The notes beneath the pieces were generated by a model. It was given only the letters and a program-made list of their open reading frames with translations. It had not been told where the DNA came from and ran no database searches. 64,000 bases of DNA from Trogon surrucura (Eukaryota; Chordata; Aves; Trogoniformes; Trogonidae), in contig CM036626.1 in the NCBI GenBank assembly GCA_020746105.1, forward strand, positions 14,650,001 to 14,714,000. The letters run 5' to 3'. The translations under genes were made by a program, and so were the position numbers. Below, in pieces: positions 28,201-40,200 of this stretch. The stretch's first letter is position 1. The number at the start of each line of letters is the position of its first letter.

Positions 28201-31200
28201 GAGGGAACTATTGGTGATGGGAGCCATTTTTGAGAGTAAATCATGGGTTTCTGGTGTGTTAGCAATGAAAGGACCCTGTCTTCTCCACCTCTGTAACCTT
28301 TATTTCCCCTCTGCCTGGGAAGTTGAAACCAGGTGGGAAAACTGGAGGTTACAGTGTCGTTCAGTTGTACCGTGCGCTGCCTCGGTTGTCATTTAGGTTT
28401 TCCCTAGGACGGCTGTGAGTGCGTTGGGATTCCAGCACCGCGTGCCTCTGCTCTGCAGAAATGATGTTAAAGGAGGTGCCTCAACTTTCAGTGAACAATT
28501 ACAGCTTACGCTGCGTTTTTTCATGGGCAGTAGTTAGCAATTAAATTCTCCATGAGCGGCTTTAGCATAACTGCTTACATGGTACAAGCACTGTAAATAT
28601 TGAAATATGTGGGAAAAGCTAGTGATCCATGATACAGACTGTCCAAAAAAGCTGCAGCATTGGCTTGCTAATAAGCACATGCCCAGTCTGGGTACGTAAG
28701 AAGATTTTATAGATTAGTAAGTGTTGCTTTCTGTTTTCCATAACACAACATACTGTGATCCTTCTTTGGGGGAAAAATAAGCTGGAGAGGGGGTGAAAGT
28801 GTTTGTTCTTGGCTTTAATTAGCTTTCTCAAGATGCTTTTGCTGTTTTGATGACTGACAGTAGACCTGCATACTTAATTTTCACATGAACATGGGAAAAA
28901 TGTAATGATCCTGTTAAGGAAGTGTTTGAATGGTTGAGATAGTTTCTTTTCGAAGCTTTGCTTCTAGAAAAGCAAAACTGCTAAGTGACCTCCACTCATG
29001 TGGGATACATTAGGAAGAATTAATAAATGGTTTAACCCCTACATTCTCTACATATTTTGGGTTTAAGCGGTGCTTTTTGTAAATGTGAATAGTTGGGGAT
29101 ACAAGTGGAACCAAACGTGAGAGCTGCTGTGGCAAAGATTGGGTGGGAAGATGAGGTGACTGCTTTAGTGGGCAATATTCAAATGCTTGGAATTAAAGTA
29201 ACTGCTTGTCCTTTACACGTTTCTTGAGTCTCGACTGATTCTGTTATTCAGCTTAAAACTGATTCCTCAGGACTTCTTTTGAAACAGCGTGGTCTTTGAC
29301 ATTTTGAGAATCTTTGTAGAGAATATGGTGACAAGCAGAAATATCACTAAATGATTAATAAAGTAATGCAAATGCTTATTCCCCATATGCAATTTCATAA
29401 TTACTGGGTTTGAATACTCAATGGCTTTTGTTATGTGAAGATGGCTTTTAAAATTAATCTTTAAAAAAAAAAAAAAGCTATTACTTTTAAGGTTTTCTTC
29501 CTATGTTCTCCAGTGATGTGATGTCAGTTTTATTTGGGAAGTAACTTCTTAAGTTGGCATTGAGAACACTAGCCTTCAATATTCATTAATTTAAATTTTG
29601 GGAACTCCATCCTTCCCAAAACCTACTTTTTTGCTTTTGAAGAGAGTTGATCTCTGAAAGTGTCACAGGAATAATAGTTAGCTTTTAAAAAATTTATTTT
29701 TGGACTCTCTGGGGCTTCAGCATGTCCTGAAAATAAGGAAATTGGGGATAAATGCTTTTCAGACTGTATTAACCTTTGTGAAATGAGTTTGACTGCATTG
29801 CCTTTTTTTATTCCTATAAATGACTGATAGGTGTATTGTCCCTTAAGAGTAGGGGCACTCTTTATAGATATCCTTTTTGCTGAAATAGATTAAACATAGT
29901 TGGACAAACTTTGCAACCTGATTGTATTTCTAATTAGTTTTTTAATGAATTAGCTTGCTGGTAAAGCCATGGTTCTTCAGAATTTATTAAAGCCAGCAAC
30001 TGTATCTTCATTTTTCAAAATAAACTTAACTATAGCTTTCAAGAATGATTACATGAGTAATGTGCCAGCATTTTTGTAAAATCATAAACAAAAAACCACT
30101 CTCTACTGTCTTACTCTGATCTTACTCTCATCAGAGAGGGAAGTAACTTCTGTGTTTTCAGCAACACGCAGCACAATGGAACAGTATTTAAAAGCGTGTG
30201 TTTCTGTCTTTAATCCAAGATCCTTTACTGAATGTTCTCTTTACCACACAGATTACTTTAAAAAAAATAGAAAAAGGGGATATCTCATATTTTGTACTCG
30301 GAGAAGCTACTACTGTGGTACTTGAGACATTGGGCTGCTGAACCATCCAGGACTGTCAGACCTTGGTTTCCCGTTACCTTGATAGGGAGAGTTAGACGCA
30401 GCACTGAAGCCAGATCCCTGGTGTAGGCGGTCTGGATTTCAGCCTTAATTGTTGTAACTGACGTCCTATGATTTGTTGAAAGAGCATTTCCTTATGTAAC
30501 CGCAGACAAGGAACTGAACTGTGCCACCTTAGATTCTCTTGTATGATACAGGACAAATGCTTGTCATCATGGAGTTCAAAGTTGGTATAAATTACAAATA
30601 AATAGGTTACTGTTAAGAGTAACAGTGTAATTTTTACTTGTTTCCAAACTGTTGTAGCACACGCTTCTGGCACTGCCTGTAATATTTTTATACTAGATAG
30701 AAAAGGTTCTGTAGACTGTGTAGTTTGTATTCAAATATCGGCTTTGAACTCGTTTTAAGTTTATTTTTTAAAAAACCTTCCTCGCTTAAAGTTCAGTAAT
30801 TTTCAAAAGATTTGCCTCTAACTGCTGGCAACTTCCTGGTGTTAGAGACTATTGTGCAGTTCTGACGTTGGTTACTTAGGATGTGCAGCACTTGGTCTAG
30901 TGGAAAAATGAGCATCAGTGGGAGGAAAGCGGTGACAGAAGACAGTTAGGGACTTCAAAGACTCCAGGCCTTTTGTTCTTGCATCTTCTTGGCATTGAAA
31001 AATTCAAGCATTGTAGTAAAGAGCTTGATGTATAGGCCCTTAGTTCAAGGTATCATTTTTCTGACTTGGAATGTTAGTTCTTAGTGAAAATGTCACACAG
31101 AACACATCCAATAACGCCTTTTTGCTAGAAGTGAGTTTCCTGGTTTACGAAGTGTGGATTTTGCACACGATTGCTGCTGATCCCGTGTGAGCCTTCTAAG

Positions 31201-34200
31201 ATCAAGTATTTCCACCTGCGTCAGTCAAACACATTAATCTTTTGAGAAGCTTTTGATCTTGGTCTTTGTAATCTTTGACCAGCCGCTGCCTTTGAACACT
31301 GAACTGTCTTCCACCTTCTGAAAGGTGTGATTCGACCACAACTGCTGCATATCTTGGATCATAAACTCCAAGGCTGGTAGAGTGTGCAGGAGATGATGGG
31401 CTGTAGAACCCACCTGCAATTGAAAGCTTAACATTTCTTCTACTAAACCTGTAATTTTTGTGCAGATCAGAAGTCCAAGTGCATAGCAGAATTCTAAGTC
31501 GTAACAGAATTGCAGGGTAATGCAGAAAAATCATTTACTGATACTGAGAGCCTTGTTTTCCTTTTTTTTTTTTTTTAAGATGTCTCATAGGATAGTCTCT
31601 TTCCTAGTTTGTGAGCATTAAGAAATACGTTTTATCTGAACAGTTTTAAATGAGTCTTGTGGGAGGGATTTTTTTCCCTTTTTTTTTTTTCTTTTTTTCC
31701 CCCCCCTTTAATATGACCATGCAATTGTAACACTTTTTGAATCATCAGTCACACTTTTCTCCCTCAGGAAACGTGAATACAAATTATGTCTCTCCAGTAG
31801 CAGCTGTGAGGTGTGTAGCGACGTGCAGTCACTAGATGGCAACGTTTCCCGAGGAAAAATTCAAACTGGCGTCACTGCCTACAGTAGGAGGTGAAAAAAA
31901 AAAAATTGCTGCAGGCTTAGCCTTGTTTTTGTCTAATTTAGAGCAACGTAAGTCAGAAGATTTTATTAGTGACTGTTATCAGGCATGGTTGAGGATTAGA
32001 AGTGAATTTTGAGGCTTGTTCCAGTTGATTTTGATGACTTGTGTTCTGTCGTGTCCTAATTTTACTGTTTCCTCTCAAAGCCTTTTGAGCAGAGTCTGCT
32101 GGTTATGTCATGAGTACAGCAGGTGGCATTTCAGACCCGGTGACTGGCCATCAGAAGCTTGTTGTTCGGTTCAAGTCATATCTCACTAAATAAAGGCTCT
32201 AAATGCCAGATCCCTGAGCAGTTTATATCGTACCATGTTCTTAGGCAGCTGGTGAATCTGGCTGAATGTGCAATGTGTTGAATGTCTGCCACTGTTATAG
32301 GAATGCTTACGTATTTATCTATACAAACTGAAATGAGTCCGAAGTGATGATGCCATAAAAAAGTACTTTGTAACTGTGTTAGAATATTCTGAAGGAAACT
32401 GCAGAAAGAGGAAAAGTGAAAGCTTCATTTCTCCCTGGCTTCGGGACGCAGGGATTTTTTTGCCGTCATTGATAAGAGTAAAAAATTTTAATAGCAATTA
32501 ACGTGATGTCTGGGTCGTACAAATAAGGTATATCGTGATTTTTTTAGTAGACGTGTACCACAGGATTGGAGGTCACGGCTTCGCTTAATCTCGACTTGTG
32601 AAGCAGCGGTGCGCTGCTGACGGCAGAGCTGTGATGCAGTCTGCAGCAGCATTGCAGTCGCACGCTGAAGTGTTTGTTGCTATGGGAACCAGGATAAAAG
32701 AGTGAAGAACAGCACTGCTATATCAAAATGACTGAAAGCACTATTCGTGTAGCAAATGTAAGCTGCGTATAAGCAGAGAAGTCTCTTGCGCTGGTGGAGG
32801 CACCCCGCACGAGTTCGGGTTACGTGGTTGTACACCGTTCTAATAAGCTTCCGTGAACTGGGGAGGAGAAGGAGTCTGCTGCAGTGGCAATTCTGTGTGC
32901 TTTGCAAACAGTTGACCTTTCCTCTTTCTTCCCCTTTCCTCCCTCCCGCCTCCCGCAATGTTTAATTAGGTCCATGATATAGATTGGCGCTAATTAAAGT
33001 GTCAAAAGGGCATGAATCGTTGCCTATTTTATCTCCTTGAATTAAAAACCATTAAAAATCAATTTGAGGGCATGTTGAAGGAGCCTTGTTATTAGACTAA
33101 ATTAACATAATGGAATTTAAGAATTCATCTTCTAAGGATTGGTTAATTTATTTTTTAATTTTTTTTTAAAAAGGCGAATTCTACACCTAAACCAAAATCC
33201 CCAGTTGTTGTAATAAGAATTTAAATAAATCTGTACTTACGTAGTTAAATGGCATATGGTAACTATTCAGTCAGCTTTGTTTTTGCTGTTACAACTCGAC
33301 TGTCTTCTGAAAGAATGACTTTGTCCTTTCCAGATGGATAAATGATTTCTGATTTCAGCTACTGCTTATGGAGTTAACAGCTTGCCGAATGGAAGGATAG
33401 ATCTGAGACCATCTTCTCAGAACCAAGCATATCAGATGCTGTGTGCTAATTTGGTATTAGGTTTCCTAATTCACACTATTTAAGGTAGCATTTTGTTTAC
33501 TAACCTTACAGTCTAATTCTTATGGGACTATTTTTCAAATAATTCATAAGCTAAGAGCTTCCTTTAATTAGTGATGCTGAAGTAAATCTTAGCCAATACA
33601 GAAAATTGCTGTGGTTTTTCAAGGAGTGCCGTGAATAAAATTAGCTGATGAGAAAAATGATGGAGAGTGAGAAAGGATTAGTGTATCTTTTATGTAACAT
33701 CTTAAACAGCTTTTAATGGCACATTGTTGGTAAAACATCCGAGGCTTCTGCTGTGGCAGTGTTTGACAGCCGTTTGTTTCGGCAGTGCTGCTGGTGTTTA
33801 TAGACAAGAGCGACAGGACTGCTTTGAGACCGAGTTTCTGTATCCTGTGACTAGGGCAAGGTGAGCCAACCCCGAGTCATGCGGAGCACATCTGAGCTCT
33901 GAAATGAAATAATACATTGAATTTACTATTTGCAGTTGTGTTATGAGCACGAGAGAGGTGCTTCAAAATATATGTACAGAACAGGAACAGATGTCTTAAT
34001 CCGTTTAATAAGCTGCCTTCTAGATTATGTAATTATTTAGATTTGGGTTTGAGTGTGGTGTTTTTTTTTTTTTTTTTAGCATTCTGCACATTTCTCTGCT
34101 GGAGAAAAAAGTCAGAAGACAAATATAATAATTTTAATTGATACTGTTCCTCGGTGATGAGAGGTCGCTGAATCAGCAGCCCTGGTAACCTAACACACCC

Positions 34201-37200
34201 GTTCATGCTCTGAGATTGAAGATGGTCGCAGTTTGCCGTTTTCAAATCCCTGTCCACTTTACTTCTGTGACTTGGATGCTGAGTAGTACATAGACTTCGA
34301 AGGCAAAGAAAACTGTTTCTGTTGTGATAAGCTGGTAGATGTTGTTAAAGGACTGGATTTTGTTTTGCTCTTCATTGGGGGCTTTTTCGCTTGTCAAATG
34401 GGGTTTTTATTTTAGACGTGAAGAAAATGAGTAGCTACCAAGAGTGGATGTGGGAGTTCACTGTGCAGAGGACTTAGCAATGCATGAATTTAGCAAAACC
34501 CAAATCTGCTTCAAAAATAGGAACAATTAGACAAAAATGGACATACAAATTCAGAGCAGATTATTACTTATCATCTCTAGCTTGTTCTGATAGAGTTTTG
34601 ATCTTGGGAGAAAAAGAAAGAAATAAGTATTCAAACAGGTTAAAACTGAGGTATTTTCATTCCAAATCTCATTTGTGATTTGACAAATCAATATTTATTC
34701 CTTTGTGTTGTGAAGTACAGTTCTCTGAACTTTTCAACTGCTGAAGTGTCTGCATCCTGAAGTTTTAGTGCATAATCCTGGGTGCCAAGAAAGTAGAAAT
34801 AGCTATTATCCCACACTATTCTACACATGAATCAAGAACTTCATGACCTGCTGAGACAGCAGTCTCCTTAACCTTGCTAAATGTTTGAGAAAGAAGTGTG
34901 AAATCCTATCTGTGTCGTTTTGCTGAGAAATTTGAAGGTCAAAACCAACACAAATTGTAGGCCAGTTGGGAAATAAAAAGTGTTTGTAACAGCACAGTTT
35001 TAGGAGCTGCAGCAGGGTTGCGTTAGGAGAGAAGTTGCTGCTTTGATTTCACTTGCAACCTCGCGGAACTATTTGATGCTACAGCTTGACCGTTTCCAAG
35101 ATCTGAATCTGTTCAGCACCATTAGCAGGGGGTTGCTCTAAACGGGTTTTGGCGCTGGGCTGCTCATACCCGACTGTCGATTTGGTGGTCACCAGTGTAA
35201 AACTGAAATTGGAGCTTCCGAGCTGAAGGGGATTTGCAATAGGTACCTGATTAAACATGAAAATCATGGGTATTTGCACATGGGAAAGGGCTTTTTCTCA
35301 TATATCTTTCCTTGTAAGACAGCAATATTTGTGTGAGCGACCTTGTTTTTGTATCTGTCTTTTTTTTAATAATTTTTAAAGCTTCTACATATCTATGCTG
35401 TGAGGGCAGTTTTGATATGCAGAGGTCAGTATTTGGCAAATTGTGCTGTAATTAACTTTCAGGGACTGTCAGCTTTTGCATTTAGCTAAGCGGTGTTTAA
35501 CACAGCCCAGAATTTGAGCTAAGGACCAGTGTCACTGTAGTGATTCGTGGTTTTATCACAGTCTTATCGAAGTCACGCTTCTGTTTGTGCTACACTTGGG
35601 AACACAGATGGAAAAAATAATTTAGGAATTATGAGGAAGATTGTGAGCTGATAGATTAACCACGGTGTAGTGTAGCCTCGGTGTGAGGCCAAGCTTCTTC
35701 AGTCACTGCATGGGAGAACAGGGAGCGAAATTCACCTGCGGGCGGCGTTCCTCAGGCTGCCCTCACTCTCCTAAGTTGCGTAAAACAAACAATGTTTCTG
35801 CAAATTTAAGAAGTCATTGCTTTGTGGAGATAGAAGAGCAAAAAATGTTGCTTTAATATCTTGCCAGAGATATATACTATCAGTTACTTTTTTAAAGTCT
35901 AACAAGAGTAATATACCAAGAAAAAAATCTAAAAGAATTAAAAAGGAATGGAAAAAACCCTATAGGAACACTAACCTAGAATCAGTATAGCATAATTTTC
36001 ACGTATTAGTAAAAACATGGTTGAGAATACTCTGTTCTGTCTTCTCAGCCCAGTGAAGTATTTAAATAGAAGATGCTGAGGGGTTTTGGATATCCGAGGG
36101 GTTTTTTGTGATAATATAGGTAAGTCAGAAGTGTCAGACTATAGGTTAGTGTAGTGAGACTAAATAAAAGGAAGGGGCTCAGGTCTTGCAGAGCCGTGTG
36201 AGTGGCGAGGCTGTTCTCTGCTGCAGGTACCTCCTCTAGCTCCTTCCCAGTTGGAGGCTGCATCTGCTGCTCGGTGTCTGGGCAGCACCTGCATGGTGGT
36301 GAGAACCAGTTGTTTCAGGGAGCTCTTTGAGTGATGGGCTCAAAATGTGTGTCTCATCGAGGCTCTTTTTCTTTTATTTGATGGCTGCGTCAGTATTATT
36401 TCTGTATTGTACCTCTAAAGAGGCGTACATCACTGTTACAAATGTGCTTCACAGCAGATGAAGTGGTTTGTGTTTTATGTTCCACTAAAAACTGGCAGCA
36501 GGGTCAGGCAGTTTTACCAGAAGAGGTAAATTATATGCTTTCATAGAGCAGAGAGAGAGAGATCACACCACATACATTTTTGCGGTTAATGTCCACTTTG
36601 GGGATAAAATTAATTTTTCATGCATGTTTTGAGGAAGCAGAGCAGAAACTCTTAGCATTTTAATGTCATTGGGGGATTGTTTCAGCCTCTAGCTATGTTA
36701 AATGGGACTAATAATTTCAGCTAATCAGTGTCTAACAACTTCTGAAAAATGGAAACTAGTTTAGGAGTGATGTAAAGAGAAGTTTTCCACATTAGCGGAA
36801 TGTTAGGCAAATGCTAATGATCTTTGTACAGTTTCCACTTGTGTTTGGAGAGAGGGTCTCTTAAGGTCACCACAAAAAGTTAAGAGCAGGGAGTCCCACT
36901 CTAAACCAAACTGCAAAAACCTGTGTACATTTCTGAGTTTCAAAGCAGGGATACAGATGTCATGTGAAACATTAGTCACCGAGTTAGGGTTTGGGTTTTT
37001 TTAATATTACATTTTTGTTTTAAGAAATGTTGCAGAAGATAACTTTGCAGCTGAAAGTAAATCTAGAAATAACTAATGAAGCTGTGGAACTTTGGGCTGA
37101 TCTTCAGTGAGTCTTTTAACGGTAGTTTTTGTCTACCTGAGACAACATTGGCATCAAGAAACCTTCAGATCTCCTGATGGCATCGCCATGGGTAAAATTT

Positions 37201-40200
37201 TTAAAAGCCTGTGGCTTTCACTTTTATCAATAGACTTTTGAGGGATGCTTACACATTTTTCATAAACTGCCTGCTGCTTGGCCAAGTCCTACCTTATTGT
37301 GCCATGTGAATCCATTCCTTTACTTTTTCATCCAAATGTTTCTTTCATCTTTGTTACTGTTGGGGTTGATCTATGATTAAAAAGAATTCTTTTAAAAAAA
37401 AAAAAATATTTGGTAGGGCACCAAGAGCTTGAAACAGACAAGGTAGAAGACACCATACTTTTTTTGTAGTTTGCTGCTCCTCCTTTAGGCTCCTCTGGGA
37501 CTCTAAAATCCCGTTCGGACTTTGGGGAAGGGCCTTTCTAGTTAGACTGGAAAAACAAACCCAGAAAAACTTGTTATAGTTAGCTCAATAACTCAATGCT
37601 GTTGTTAGCTGTTCATTCACAGCTTCTGTGCTTCTCTGACACTGTTTAAGGTTATTCTTCCTGTGAGTTTCATTCAAGGTTTGTCTTTTTAAATGCACCT
37701 TTAGACGCGAAGTGGGTACATTGCTGACCTCAAGACCCACTGCTTTTCCTCATCTTCTATATAATGATTGTATAAGAAGTTAATTATTTGTTGATGTCAT
37801 AAGAGAAAACAATTGGTACCCAACCAAACCATCCTGGCATTTAGCATATCCAGGAAAGCTGCTAGGCATCAGATTTTGATGTTAACCTTTGAGCTCCAGG
37901 GTACTTTCATACGATGAAAATTTTTCTTTAAGATTCCTCAGAGCCCACTGGTACTCAAAATGAGTTTTTAGTAAGCACTGATATGTTTTTGTGGTTGTGT
38001 GTGTTGTTTTCTAATCGGAGAATTATAAGTGGAGATGATAAATAGAATGAAAAGGCTTTTCTGTAGGATATATCAACCTGACATTTCTTTATTCTGAGTC
38101 TGAAAGTCATGTGCTGATACCTGGATGCACATGCATAATACAAAGTACCTTTTGATGCTATTACTACTTCAGGCTTCTGAAACTTTGTAAATTCTTTCAG
38201 CACCAAAATCAGGACGTGATATTTTTTTCTGTGTGTAGGATAAAGCGGTAGTATCGTTATCCACCGTAATCCACCAGTGCTGGACCATTCTGAGGATTCA
38301 TCCTTAATGAATCTGTTGTATGTTGCATGTATTTTTACTGAGTTATTTTAGAGCAAAATAAACATGGTATTTTTCACTTCTGTAGTTTACCTGAATGTTG
38401 GAGAAAGGCAGAAGAAATGGTGTTACATCTTTGTCTGCAGGCCTTGCAATAGCCAGTGCTGTGATATGAATGCGCTCCAGTTTGTGCAGTGTGCGGAAAT
38501 TAACTTGTTTTGTGGATGAAATGAAACAACCGTTCTTACTAACTTCCTTTTAGGTGGCATGTAGTCGTAAAAGAATACTTTTCTTATTTTCCGAACAGGG
38601 TTCCGGATTTTGTGAGGGAGAAGCGTTTTGGGAACTGGCTCAAGGAGGCACGAGATTGGGCTATATCTAGAAACCGCTACTGGGGAACACCCATCCCTTT
38701 GTGGGTCAGTGATGATCTTGAGGAGGTGAGTAAGAAAACAAGTTTCCAGCTGACAGCAAAGTCTGTCTGCAGGTGTTGTTCACTTATTTTGATAGACTGT
38801 TAGGTCTTTGACTGCTGCGGTGTTAAGTTCTACTAATGCGTCTTAACAGTATCTGAATATCTGGGATAGGTACATGCATACGTATGCATGCATTTGTGTG
38901 CCCATACACTTTTTCTTTGCCTTTGCTTGAAAATTGCAAGCAATTTCTCTTGTTCTGTTTTTTGTTTTTTGTTTTTTTTGATATTAGAATTAATCTTATA
39001 TTTTCTGGAAGAATTTGCAGTGATAGTAAATCTGATGAAAATAACAAATGCAGTGAGGAAATGGCAAGGAATAGGTTTTTTTTTTTTTACTCAGTCCTTC
39101 CAGTCTGTTTCTGAAATTCTGGTGCTCAGTTCCTTTGAGCCAAATGAATTGCTGAAGCCATAAAAGTTGAGTTCACCATAGCAGAACAATAAAAAGCTAT
39201 ATTTGTATTGGTACAAATGTGAATGTAACAGACTGTAAAAATGTGAATCTCGTGAAAGGATGAAAGTATATAATGTGAGTGCTAGAAGACAAGGTTTTTT
39301 TCAAGTTGTAAGGTACCCTGGGGTTGGCAGCATAAAGCGAACTGCACAGGTGAGTACAGAGTTTTGTAAGTGTCAAAACACCAAGTTTTAAAATTGTTTC
39401 TGAAGATTTTTTTTTGTGGGTTAGTTCCATTAGACGTGTATGATGTCTTCCTCATGCTGGAAGTAGGAAATGCTAATCAATGGCAGAATGTCTGTGGAAG
39501 GTAAATACTGAAGGCAGCATCCCAAGCCCTTTTCTTTGTCTCCCTGGATTTGAAATGGTTTTACTTTTCATTTTAAATGTGGAAGACTTCAAATAGGAAA
39601 ACTCATGCCAGAAAATTATTTTATTGTCTTGAGCCGTACTGCTGTTTAAAAGTGCACCAGAAAGAATTATTTTTATTTCTGGACATTTTGTGGATAGGCA
39701 GGGAGATATTGGGGGAGGGAGGGAGATACCCCTTGCAATTACAATTTGAGTATCTAAGAAAGCTGTGGCATTTGAATTCTGTTTATACTAGGAGTGTGTT
39801 TTGTAACTTACTGGCAAGCCAACTGCTTCTGTCTCTCAGTTAATTTTTAACATATATTCAGATTTTTTAGGTATAAACCACCAGTCTTCAAACTCAACTT
39901 TTAGTCCCTGGTTTAGTACAACAGGGTGTGTGTTTTGTTTTTTTTTTTTTTTTTTAGATAAAGGCTTTTGGCTTTGTGCCAAAGTATTTCATGACTTCAT
40001 TCTACAGCTGAAAAAGATTGTGTAAAGGTTATATTACTCCTACTCCTTGCCTCTAATAATATTTCATTTTCTGTCCAGTATCTCAACGTCTGTATTCCTG
40101 GGTGTTTTTTTTTTTTTTTTTGCTTGTTTAGGTTTGTGTGGTTTTAATAACAATATGATGTCTAGCTGTAAGATTGACCTTCCCTTTGAAATTAGCAGCA

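Larger units (their letters stand above)
27287..38598 (+). other. Longest IARS1 intron (11.3 kb), between exons 8 and 9
   Basis: The intron runs from the weak donor GTATTG to acceptor gaacag. It contains T runs (31562-31576, 34061-34077), a 40-nt pyrimidine tract (31669-31708), a moderately CpG-rich stretch around 32450-32840, AT-rich candidate regulatory stretches (32960-33190, 36575-36860), a pseudo-exon at 31768-31890 on the + strand, and two antisense open blocks (31216-31413 and 35079-35246). No mobile element was recognised, which is notable for its length. Confidence 0.85.

Noticed and set aside
36227-36299. Possible + strand pseudo-exon (acceptor ctctgctgcag, donor gtgaga)
   Set aside because: Splice sites look good, but joined to exon 8 it meets a TAG after three codons. 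It could be a poison exon at most, with no supporting evidence.
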